Source: Bailinhaonella thermotolerans
Lineage (GTDB): Bacteria > Actinomycetota > Actinomycetes > Streptosporangiales > Streptosporangiaceae
Length of the DNA: 64,000 bases
Direction: 5' to 3'
Assembly: GCF_003594875.1 (NCBI RefSeq)
Contig: NZ_QZEY01000001.1
Location: 186,001 to 250,000, forward strand
Position numbers and translations under genes: made by a program. Below the pieces are notes generated by a model. The model ran no database searches. It was not told the DNA's origin and saw only the letters and a program-made list of their open reading frames with translations. Positions 43,158-50,863 of this stretch are shown here, in pieces. Each line of letters opens with the position of its first letter. Position 1 is the stretch's first letter.

Positions 43158-43550
43158 ATGCCCGACTGGAACACCCGGCTGGAGATCCGCCTCGGCAACA
43201 CCGTCATCGCGCCGATCTCGCAGTTCACGCCCACCTTCAACGTGCCGCACACGGTCATCCACTCCATCGAGCAGGACAACCTGGGGTACGTCCGCCAGCC
43301 GCAGACCTTCACCTTCACGATGACGGTGCAGGCGATCGGCACCGCGGTCGCCGACCTGACCGAACTCGCGGTGAAGGGCAAGGAGTTCGAGATCACGGTG
43401 GCGGAGAAGAAGGGCACCGACTGGACGTTCAAGGCCCTCAAGTTCAGCCGCTGCGTGATCACCTCCGCGAACCCCAGCAACGTGGTCATCGACGGCGCGC
43501 CCAGCGCCAGCTTCACCTGCATGTCGCTGAGTCCCGGGGTCGAGTCGTGA
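43158..43550 (+). CDS. Tail tube protein
   Basis: A 130-aa beta-rich protein directly downstream of the sheath gene, the standard position of the inner tube. Alternating strands such as TRLEIRLGNTVIAPISQFTPTFN, QPQTFTFTMTVQAIGTAVADL and ASFTCMSLSPGVES fit a two-sheet tube fold. No cysteine or signal peptide features suggest another role. AGGAA lies upstream of the ATG. Assignment rests mainly on position and size. Confidence 0.75.
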   Translation: MPDWNTRLEIRLGNTVIAPISQFTPTFNVPHTVIHSIEQDNLGYVRQPQTFTFTMTVQAIGTAVADLTELAVKGKEFEITVAEKKGTDWTFKALKFSRCVITSANPSNVVIDGAPSASFTCMSLSPGVES

Positions 43551-43864
43551 CGGCCCCCGAGGACACGGGTGAGGAGCGCGGCGGGGCCGAGGGCCTGATC
43601 GTGATGCCGGCCTTCGAGGGCGGGGGCCGGGTCGAGCGCACGGGGATCGCCCTGGTGCACGAGGGCGAGTACATCGTGCCCGCGCCCGGCAGCGAGGCGG
43701 TGCTCTCCCCGGGCGCCGGGGCGGACCCGGACGGCCGGGTGGTGTGGAGCTTCCCGATCGAGGTCGAGGTGGTGGGCGAGCTGTCGGACGCGCAGCTCGA
43801 CACGGTGGCCCGGCACGTCTTCGACGAACTCGACGTCGCGCTCAGGCGGCAGGGGGGCGGCTGA
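43547..43864 (+). CDS. Small tail protein with tape-measure-like motif
   Basis: 105 aa; GTG overlaps the tube stop (GTGA). The middle GIALVHEGEYIVPAPGSEAVL resembles the C-terminal tail motif of phage tape-measure proteins (E-G-E/P-E-y-V-P). The C-terminal module FPIEVEVVGELSDAQLDTVARHVFDELDVALRR closely resembles the N-terminus of the next protein (VPIRVRLVGSPTAEDLARLEAAV), suggesting a shared docking domain. The function is unknown; assembly chaperone or tape-measure fragment are possibilities. Confidence 0.6.
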   Translation: MTAPEDTGEERGGAEGLIVMPAFEGGGRVERTGIALVHEGEYIVPAPGSEAVLSPGAGADPDGRVVWSFPIEVEVVGELSDAQLDTVARHVFDELDVALRRQGGG

Positions 43865-43869
43865 GGGCG

Positions 43870-46782
43870 ATGCCGGGCGTCGACGTGCGGGTGCCGATCC
43901 GGGTACGGCTGGTGGGTTCGCCCACCGCGGAGGACCTGGCGCGGCTGGAGGCGGCCGTGGCGCGGCTGGTCGCCCGGCGGCTCGACGAGGCCGAGCGGGC
44001 GCTGGCCGGCTCACGTACGGCCCCGCCCGGCGGCCGGACGGCGGGCGGCCACGGAGCACCCGCGGCCCGGTACGACTCCACCCTCGACGCCGGCCCGGAC
44101 GGGCCCGGAAGCGGCTACCGGATCATGTCCTACCAAGGGCCGCCGCGCCCGGTCCGGGTGCCGGTGGACCGGCGGGCGCCCGGCGGTCCCGGCGCCGCAG
44201 GTACCGGCCCCGCAGGTACCGGCCCCGCAGGTACCGGCCCCGCAGGTCCTGCGGCCGCGGGCGGGCCGGCCAGGCAGGCCGCGCTGCGCCGCGTCACCGA
44301 TCTCCTGTCCACCGGCGTCCTGGACTGGGCGGTGACCGACGCCGACGCCCGCGAGGCGCTGCGCGTCCTGCGCGGGCTCCCACCGGAGGACCTGGTCGCC
44401 GTGGTGCGGGCGCTGCGGCTCAGCGGCAGGCTCGCCGTACTGGGCCGGGAGCTGCCCGCCGACGCCGACGCCGACCTGGCCGACCTCCAGCGGCGCCTGG
44501 ACCCGCACTCCGGCCATCTCATGCCCGGCGACACCGTCCGGGTCGAGCTCCGGCTCGGCGCCGAGGTCCAGCGGAACGTCTCCGGGGACCACGTCCTCAC
44601 CGAGGCCGGGCTCGCCCTGCCGCTGCTGGGCCGCCCGCTGCCGGTCACCGGCCTCCTCCCCGCCGACCTGCCCGACCGCATCGCGCGCGCGTACCTGGAC
44701 GCGCTGGTGTACACCGAGCCGTCGGTGCGGATCGCGGTCGTGGCCCGCGGACCGCGATACGCCCCCCGGCACGGCCCCACCCGCGGGGAGTTCTGGTACG
44801 CCTCGCGACCTATCCGGCACTCCCCGGAGGAGCAGGCCCAGCTCGACAAGCGGCGCGAGCTGCTCGGCTACATCGCCTGGGCGCGCGTGGACGACCCGCT
44901 CGGCCGGGAGGCGTTCCACCGCTACCACGCCTGGATCGAGAGGCACTACGGCACACCGGAGTTCCTGCGCCAGACGGGGCCCGCGCTGTGGACCGCGGCG
45001 CTGAGGGAGACGGCCGCGCCGCCCCGGACGTCGGCCCGCGGCCGGTTCCTGGAGCTGGCCGGAGCCGTCCGGCGCACCGCCGACGCCGTGCCGCAGGCGG
45101 AGAGGCCGGCGGTGACCAAGGCGCTCGGCGAGTACCTCGCCTGGCTCGACCGGCAGAGCGACGAGGTGCTCGCGCGCCACGACCCCGGGCAGGTGTGGGC
45201 CCGGCTGTACCTCCAGCAGCTCGAGGCCGGGGTCAAGGCGACCGTCGCCCGGAGGCTGCGGCTGGAGCGGGAGGCGGCCCTGGACGAGGCCGCGAGGCGG
45301 GACACCGAGGCCGCCGCCCGCAAGGTCGAGGAGGCGCTGGAGTTCCTGCGGAACCGGGTGTGGCAGGTCCGCGAGCCGTACCTCGTCGAGGACCGCGGGC
45401 ACGGCGCCGGCTGGCTGGTGTGGCAGTCGGAGCGGGAGACGGCGATCCGCGACATGATCGCGCGTGGTTTCCTGCGCGACCTCATCGCGTCCATGCACAC
45501 CAGGGGCTTCACCTCGACCAGCGTCGCCGCCGACTTCAAGCGCTACCTCGACACCCACCCCCTGGAGTTCCGGGCGTACCTGCTCGCCCGGTCGGCCCCG
45601 GACACCGAGCGCTACGACATCCCGATCGACATCCCCGCGTGGCAGACCGCGGTCGAGACCCTGATCGGCTTCATCCCGGTCGTCGGCTCCGTCGTCGCCG
45701 CGGGCGAGGCGGCGATCGGGTACGACCTGTTCGGCAACGAGCTGAGCACCGTGGACCGGGCCATCCTGGGCGCCTCGGTGCTCCTGCCCGCCGCAGGCAA
45801 GGCGGCCAGGCTCGGCAAGGGGGCCTACACCGCCGCCACCCTGGCCCGCGAGTACCGGCTCTCGGCCCGGGAGGCCGGGGTGCTCCACCGGGCGCTGACC
45901 AAGGTCGAGCCGGGCACGAAGGGGGCGCTGCTGCTGGAGTCGGCCGCGGCCGACGTGCGGGCCGGGCGGCCGGTGCGCGACGCCAGGCGCCTGGAGGAAC
46001 TGGGCGGCCTGTTCAAGGACATGGGGCTGACCGACCGGGCGACGACCCGGGAACTGCGGATCGGGGCCGCCGAGAGCGCGCTGGAGGGCGGCGCCGGACG
46101 CCCCGGCCAGGAGGCGGCCGAACGGTTCCTCTCCGACGTCGAGGTGGACCGCGCGGTCGCGTCGATCGAGGACGAGGCCACCCGGCCGGCCGTGCGGGGC
46201 GGCAAGCGGCCCACCGTCGACGACGTCCGCGTGCCCACGCGGAAGAGGTCCCGGCTCGACCTCGAACACCTCCCGCGCAGGCCGGGCGAGAGCATGCGGC
46301 AGGCGGTCGAGCGCGCCCGGCAGGTCCTGGGCCGGCGGATCGACGGGACGCCGCTCGGCCCCGTGTGGCAGCGGGCCCGGGCCAAGGTGGTCGGCGGGCG
46401 CTCCCTGGAGAACGCCGGGCGGCAGGAGATGCTCGACCTGTACGACAGGGTGCGCGACGAGTTCTGGACCCAGTGCCGGACCGACCCCGACGCGGTGCGC
46501 TACCTGCGGGACGCCGGGTTCTCCTTCCCGCCGTCGGGCAAGGCGCCGCTGCTCGACGTGGCCGATCCGCCGCCCGGGCTGGGCCTGCCGAAGGCCGCCG
46601 AGCTGTCCGCGCAGGAGCGCCGTCTCAGCCTCGACCACAACCTGGAGAAGGCGCTCGGGGAGAACCACCGCAAGGCGCTGGACGCCGACAACCTCACCTT
46701 CGAGCTCCACAACCCCAACAGCAACCGGGAGACCGTCCAGGTGAAGTTCGGGCTGCGCGGCACGCCGGGGGTGAGCGAATGA
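43870..46782 (+). CDS. Giant injection-system protein with pre-toxin segment and HNH-like C-terminus
   Basis: 970 aa, no signal peptide. Residues 7-45: docking-like module (VPIRVRLVGSPTAEDL). 109-130: three AGTGP units from 15-bp DNA repeats (44197-44241). About 217-293: a fold resembling the polysaccharide-export N-domain (PGDTVRVELRLG, LPLLGRPLPVTGLLPADLPD, SVRIAVVA). About 450-520: charged helices, likely coiled coil. About 592-660: hydrophobic segment FIPVVGSVVAAGEAAIGYDLFGNELSTVDRAILGASVLLPAAGKAARLGKG, matching pre-toxin (PT-TG-like) domains. C-terminus: Asp922-His923, His933, Asn941, His947 and Asn952 in an HNH/EndoVII-like spacing. No immunity gene follows. It occupies the tape-measure position, so effector or toxin-tipped tape measure are both possible. 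Confidence 0.65.
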   Translation: MPGVDVRVPIRVRLVGSPTAEDLARLEAAVARLVARRLDEAERALAGSRTAPPGGRTAGGHGAPAARYDSTLDAGPDGPGSGYRIMSYQGPPRPVRVPVDRRAPGGPGAAGTGPAGTGPAGTGPAGPAAAGGPARQAALRRVTDLLSTGVLDWAVTDADAREALRVLRGLPPEDLVAVVRALRLSGRLAVLGRELPADADADLADLQRRLDPHSGHLMPGDTVRVELRLGAEVQRNVSGDHVLTEAGLALPLLGRPLPVTGLLPADLPDRIARAYLDALVYTEPSVRIAVVARGPRYAPRHGPTRGEFWYASRPIRHSPEEQAQLDKRRELLGYIAWARVDDPLGREAFHRYHAWIERHYGTPEFLRQTGPALWTAALRETAAPPRTSARGRFLELAGAVRRTADAVPQAERPAVTKALGEYLAWLDRQSDEVLARHDPGQVWARLYLQQLEAGVKATVARRLRLEREAALDEAARRDTEAAARKVEEALEFLRNRVWQVREPYLVEDRGHGAGWLVWQSERETAIRDMIARGFLRDLIASMHTRGFTSTSVAADFKRYLDTHPLEFRAYLLARSAPDTERYDIPIDIPAWQTAVETLIGFIPVVGSVVAAGEAAIGYDLFGNELSTVDRAILGASVLLPAAGKAARLGKGAYTAATLAREYRLSAREAGVLHRALTKVEPGTKGALLLESAAADVRAGRPVRDARRLEELGGLFKDMGLTDRATTRELRIGAAESALEGGAGRPGQEAAERFLSDVEVDRAVASIEDEATRPAVRGGKRPTVDDVRVPTRKRSRLDLEHLPRRPGESMRQAVERARQVLGRRIDGTPLGPVWQRARAKVVGGRSLENAGRQEMLDLYDRVRDEFWTQCRTDPDAVRYLRDAGFSFPPSGKAPLLDVADPPPGLGLPKAAELSAQERRLSLDHNLEKALGENHRKALDADNLTFELHNPNSNRETVQVKFGLRGTPGVSE

Positions 46783-49700
46783 GCGCGCCGCCCATGCCGG
46801 AGACCTGGGTGGGCGAGTGCGACGAGGCCACCCGCCGCGCGGTGCGGGCGGCCGTCACCGCGGGCGTACGGCGGGCGCTCGCGGCACGCGGCCAGGCCCG
46901 GCCGGCGGCGCCCGCCGCGGGCCCGGGTGGCGACGGGCCGTGGGGGGCCGATCCCGGGGGCCGGACGTGGACGATGCCCGGCTACGGCGACGGGACCGGC
47001 GCGCCGGTGGCCGTGCCGATCAGGGCCGCCGCGCGGACCGAGCGGTTCCCGTTCGGCGACGTGCTGGTCCGGGACCGCTTCCCCACACTGCCGGTCATCC
47101 GGCTCGCCGTGGACGAGTGGGTGCGCACGGGCGCCGACCCGTACGTGACCTCGGCGGCGCTGGCCAGGGCCGCGCAGTGGGGCGTGTATCTGTACGGCGC
47201 GCAGGGGTTCACCGTGCTGGAGCGGCGCGGGCGGCACCGCGAGGACCGGTTCGTCATGGTGCCGCTCGCCGACCCGCTGCTGATCCGCCAGTTCGGCCGG
47301 GCCATGCCGCTCCCGGCCGGCGCCGGGGTGGAGGCGACGCCCGGGCTGCAGGTCACCGAGCGGGGCAAGGTGCTGGAGCTCACCGACTACCGGGTCGTCA
47401 TGACCGTCACCGCCGACGACCGCTACATCCTCGACCTCGGCCCGGCGACCCCCTGGACCCCCGCCGCCGTCCGGCGGGAGTTCGAGCGCACTCCGCCCGG
47501 CGAACGCCTCGACCCGGCCGTCGCCGCCCGCGTCGCCACCGCGTGGCTGTCCGCGGCCGGAGGCGAGGCCGAGCCCGGCGCGCCGGACGAGCAGGCGATG
47601 CTCCAGCACATCGTGACCATGGACCGGGACGTGTTCGCCTGGATGCCGTGGGAGCGGCGCGCCGGATACCTGGTCGTCCTCTCCGGGCTGAAGTGGCCCA
47701 GCGACCGGGAGAAGAAGGCGATCATCGAGTTGCTCGCCTCGGCCCGCAGCGGCACCGAGCTGGAGGCCATGGCCGCGCTGCTGCGCGCGAAGGACGCCTA
47801 CCGGCGCCTGTTCACCACCCTCGACGGCTCCGTGGTCGAGCTGCTGCTGATCCTCGGCCGCACCCGGCCCCGCAAGGGGCTGAGCCCCGCCTACGTCACC
47901 GCCCTGTTCCGCGAGCTGGAGCTGCTGCCTGACGAGCCGCCGGCCGCGCCGGACCCGGCCCGGCGGCTGCGCAACCGCGCGAACGGGCTCAGCCTGTGGC
48001 TGCGCTCGACCATCGACGGCATCAAGGACCTGTTCACGCACTCCCCCGCGGACCTGTTCGAGGGCCTGGGCCACCTGGCCGAGTTCGCGCTGCTGGTGCA
48101 CCGGGCGACCACGCCGCCGCCCGACCCGAAGGCCGCGCAGACCCTGGAGGTCCTCTGCGAGCAGGCCGGCGACGCCATCCGCGTCGCGATGGCCGGGCTG
48201 GAGTACGCCGAACGGCTCGGCGCGCCGCACGGCGCCCCCGGCGGCGGCGCCCGGATCGCCGGGGACCTGGCCGATGTGCTGCGCACGGCGCTCGCCGTGG
48301 AGATCCTGTCCTGGTTCATCGGCATCGGCGAGATCAAGGAGGCGCTCGGGGCGGCCGAGCTGACCGACCGGCTCGCGGCCCTGCTGAGGGTCCTCGCCTC
48401 GCTGCGCCGGCTGGGCCGCGCGGGTGAGGTGGCGCAGGAGCTGAGCCGGCTGGACCGGTTCGTGGCCGCGCTCACGAGCCTGGCCCGGCTCCAGGACGCG
48501 ACCGCGGCGGCGCAGGCGCTGCGCCTGCTCCCCCAGCACCACCTCGCCGAGGCCGTCCGCCTGGCGGAGCTGCTCGACGTGCCGGCGGGCACGAAGGGCG
48601 CGGCCCTGCGCAGGCTCGCCCGGTCCCGCGACGTCCTGCCCGAGGTGGACCGGCTCGCCGACGCGCTGTCCCTGGCCCGGCGGTTCGAGCGCCGCATGGG
48701 GTCCAGGGGCGGGGTCACCGAGGACATGACGGCCGCCCTCGCGCGGCTGCTGGAGACCCGTCTGGAGCGGCGGGTCCTGGCGGACATGGTGGACCGTGTG
48801 CCGTCGGCGCGCCTGGACGAGTGGTCGCGCGCGGTGAGCCGGATGCGGCCCGAGCACATCGAGCGGCTCGGGACGGACCGGGTGAAGGCCCTGGCCTACT
48901 GGCCGCGCGCCATGTCCTTCATCACCGAGGCGGGCGGCGACGTCTACGTGACGCTGCTGCGCCGCGCCGGGGGCGACGCCCGGGCCGTGGACGGTCTGCT
49001 GCACGCGGTGGAACTGCGCCGGGCCGAGCTTCCCGATCCGGCCGCCTACCAGCGCCTGCTGGACCGGCTCGCGGCCGGCGAGGCGGCGGCCTTCGAGGAG
49101 CTGGCGGGCCGTCTCTCGCGGGCGGCGGAGGCCGCCAGGGGCCGGATCGCGGGCCGGCGGCACATCATGGCCGTCCTCACCGAGTACGAGGAAGGGGCCG
49201 CCGAGCTGCGCAAGCGGGGTCAGGCCGCGCAGGCCGCCGAGCGGCTCGCCGAGGCCGAGCGCTTCGCGGCCCAGGTGGGCGAGCTGACCGACCGGGAGCT
49301 GTCGGGGCTGGAGGAGATCGCGCGGCTGGCCGAGGACATCGGCTTCGACTGGGTGGACGCCCTGGAGCTGCCCCGCGCCGACCGCGCGCACCTGCTCACC
49401 CTCGTGGACGACATCTTCCGCCGGCTGCCCCGCGACCGGGTCACCGGCATGGGGGAGGTCCTGCTGGGCGTCCTGGGGCCGGAGGGCGGCTGGCGGCAGT
49501 TCCAGGGCGGCTGGGGCGAGCTGTACGCCGCGCGCACGCTCGTCGAGGACTTCGGAGCGACCGCGCTGGACTTCCAGAAGCCCCGGCCGAACCGCGTCGT
49601 CGACATCGTCGCCGACCTGCCCGGCCGCGGCCGGGTCAGCGCCGAGGTCAAGACCAACATCACCGGCAGCGGGCGGGTCGTCGCCGAACAGCTCGTCAAG

Positions 49701-49928
49701 GACCTGGTCGCGCACGCGCCGACCGGTTACGCGGACCTCCTCTACCTCTACCACCCGAACAAGGCGGGCGAACTGCCCGAGATACGGCAGCGCATGCTCG
49801 GAATCTGCGACAGCGCCGAGGCGGCCCAGGCCCTCGCCGCGGCCGGCCACGACCCCGCCGCCGCGCGGGCGGCGTTCCGGGCCTGGCTCGACGCGGGCAA
49901 CCCGCGTGTCTACCGGATCGACCCTTGA
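46779..49928 (+). CDS. Giant injection-system protein with PD-(D/E)XK-like C-terminus
   Basis: 1049 aa, mostly alpha-helical, coupled by ATGA to the preceding giant gene. The start (WVGECDEATRRAVRAAVTAGVRRALA) loosely repeats that protein's N-terminal module. Residues about 80-230 contain a beta-rich segment (YRVVMTVTADDRYILDLGPATPW), and 350-890 long Leu/Ala/Arg helices. The C-terminal ~140 residues fit a restriction-endonuclease fold: Glu914 (GGWGELYAARTLVEDFG), Asp942 (RVVDIVADLPGRG) and Glu956-Val-Lys958 (SAEVKTNITG), the D-x(n)-ExK core. Residues 598-606 also contain the GTKGALLxx sequence seen in protein 1. Nuclease effector is a hypothesis; no immunity gene is evident. Confidence 0.65.
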   Translation: MSAPPMPETWVGECDEATRRAVRAAVTAGVRRALAARGQARPAAPAAGPGGDGPWGADPGGRTWTMPGYGDGTGAPVAVPIRAAARTERFPFGDVLVRDRFPTLPVIRLAVDEWVRTGADPYVTSAALARAAQWGVYLYGAQGFTVLERRGRHREDRFVMVPLADPLLIRQFGRAMPLPAGAGVEATPGLQVTERGKVLELTDYRVVMTVTADDRYILDLGPATPWTPAAVRREFERTPPGERLDPAVAARVATAWLSAAGGEAEPGAPDEQAMLQHIVTMDRDVFAWMPWERRAGYLVVLSGLKWPSDREKKAIIELLASARSGTELEAMAALLRAKDAYRRLFTTLDGSVVELLLILGRTRPRKGLSPAYVTALFRELELLPDEPPAAPDPARRLRNRANGLSLWLRSTIDGIKDLFTHSPADLFEGLGHLAEFALLVHRATTPPPDPKAAQTLEVLCEQAGDAIRVAMAGLEYAERLGAPHGAPGGGARIAGDLADVLRTALAVEILSWFIGIGEIKEALGAAELTDRLAALLRVLASLRRLGRAGEVAQELSRLDRFVAALTSLARLQDATAAAQALRLLPQHHLAEAVRLAELLDVPAGTKGAALRRLARSRDVLPEVDRLADALSLARRFERRMGSRGGVTEDMTAALARLLETRLERRVLADMVDRVPSARLDEWSRAVSRMRPEHIERLGTDRVKALAYWPRAMSFITEAGGDVYVTLLRRAGGDARAVDGLLHAVELRRAELPDPAAYQRLLDRLAAGEAAAFEELAGRLSRAAEAARGRIAGRRHIMAVLTEYEEGAAELRKRGQAAQAAERLAEAERFAAQVGELTDRELSGLEEIARLAEDIGFDWVDALELPRADRAHLLTLVDDIFRRLPRDRVTGMGEVLLGVLGPEGGWRQFQGGWGELYAARTLVEDFGATALDFQKPRPNRVVDIVADLPGRGRVSAEVKTNITGSGRVVAEQLVKDLVAHAPTGYADLLYLYHPNKAGELPEIRQRMLGICDSAEAAQALAAAGHDPAAARAAFRAWLDAGNPRVYRIDP

Positions 49929-49964
49929 CGACCGTCCACCACGACGCCCCGCGAGGGAGGGCAG

Positions 49965-50477
49965 ATGGCCGAGCGGAACACGCCGGTGCTGATCGGCACG
50001 GTGCCGCTGCTGTACGTGCAGAGTCTCAGCATCACCGAGGGCTATCAGATCGAGCGGATCGCGGGCAGCCGCTTCTCGCAGGCGATCGCGCCGACCACCA
50101 AGACCATCGCGATCGAGGCGCTGCTGCCGGGTCCCGGCCGGCTGCTGGTCAAGAAGCAACTGGAGGCGCTGGCCCTGGTGTCCCGGGTGCTGGTGGCGGC
50201 GGCCGCCCCGCTGCTCGCGGTGACCGGGATCCCGGTGGTGTGCGGGCTGACCGTGAGCCTGGACATGCAGATCACCGACCTGCGGTTCACCCAGTCGGTC
50301 AACCGGCGCGAGACGCTGGACGCGAGCCTGACCCTGCGGCACGTGCCGCGGTCCAGCGTGACCGCGGCCCTCGGGGAGGCGGCCGACCTCGCCCTGGCCG
50401 CCGGGACGGCCCTGTCCGCCGGGACGCCGCCGGCCGCGCCCGTGCCGCGCGTGGCGACCGCGCCGCTGGCCGGGTGA
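49965..50477 (+). CDS. Injection-system protein of unknown function (hub/baseplate region)
   Basis: 170 aa with a good GAGGGAGG ribosome-binding site. The N-terminal half is beta-rich (VLIGTVPLLYVQSLSITEGYQIERIAGSRFSQAI, TKTIAIEALLPGPGRLLVKKQLEAL); a middle hydrophobic stretch LVAAAAPLLAVTGIPVVCGLTV and DLRFTQSVNRRETLDASLTLRHVPR follow. No known family could be assigned. The position between the giant proteins and the spike gene, and a GTGA overlap with the next gene, suggest a hub-adaptor or tube-initiator role, as LysM/gp53-type proteins have elsewhere; no LysM motif is visible. Confidence 0.55.
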   Translation: MAERNTPVLIGTVPLLYVQSLSITEGYQIERIAGSRFSQAIAPTTKTIAIEALLPGPGRLLVKKQLEALALVSRVLVAAAAPLLAVTGIPVVCGLTVSLDMQITDLRFTQSVNRRETLDASLTLRHVPRSSVTAALGEAADLALAAGTALSAGTPPAAPVPRVATAPLAG

Positions 50478-50863
50478 GCGCCGTGGCCCCCGACCTCACC
50501 CGCTACCTGCGGCTGCCCGTCGACGCCGACGACGGCTTCCCGCAGTCCTTCCGGCTCGCCCTGGGCGCCGCCACCTACACCGTCGCGCTCACCGTGACCG
50601 TGGTCGAGGAGGAACGGCTGCGCGGCGGGCGGCCGCTGGTGCTGCCCGAGGACGGCGCGTTCATGGTGGCGAGCGTCACCCGCGAGTCGCCGGGCGCGCC
50701 CGAGGTGGTGCTGCGCCGCAAGCTCGTGCCGTACCTGGAGCTGGAGGCCGCCGAGCTCTCCCTGGTCTTCCTGTCGATGGTCGTCGATCCGCGCAATCTG
50801 GGCGCCGCCGGGGCGTACGGATCCGAGGTGCGGGCGGGGGTGGCGGTGCGATGGGCTTTGTGA
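50474..50863 (+). CDS. Small beta-rich baseplate protein (plug-like)
   Basis: 129 aa. GTG overlaps the preceding stop by 4 bp; its 3' end overlaps the spike gene by 13 bp. The beta-rich sequence (FRLALGAATYTVALTVTVVEEERL, PEVVLRRKLVPYLELEAAELSLVFLSMVVDPRNLG) resembles the small plug proteins that precede the hub gene in simple contractile tails such as cyanophage Pam3; similarity is by pattern only. GTG 50483 is an alternative start. Confidence 0.5.
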   Translation: MSAVAPDLTRYLRLPVDADDGFPQSFRLALGAATYTVALTVTVVEEERLRGGRPLVLPEDGAFMVASVTRESPGAPEVVLRRKLVPYLELEAAELSLVFLSMVVDPRNLGAAGAYGSEVRAGVAVRWAL

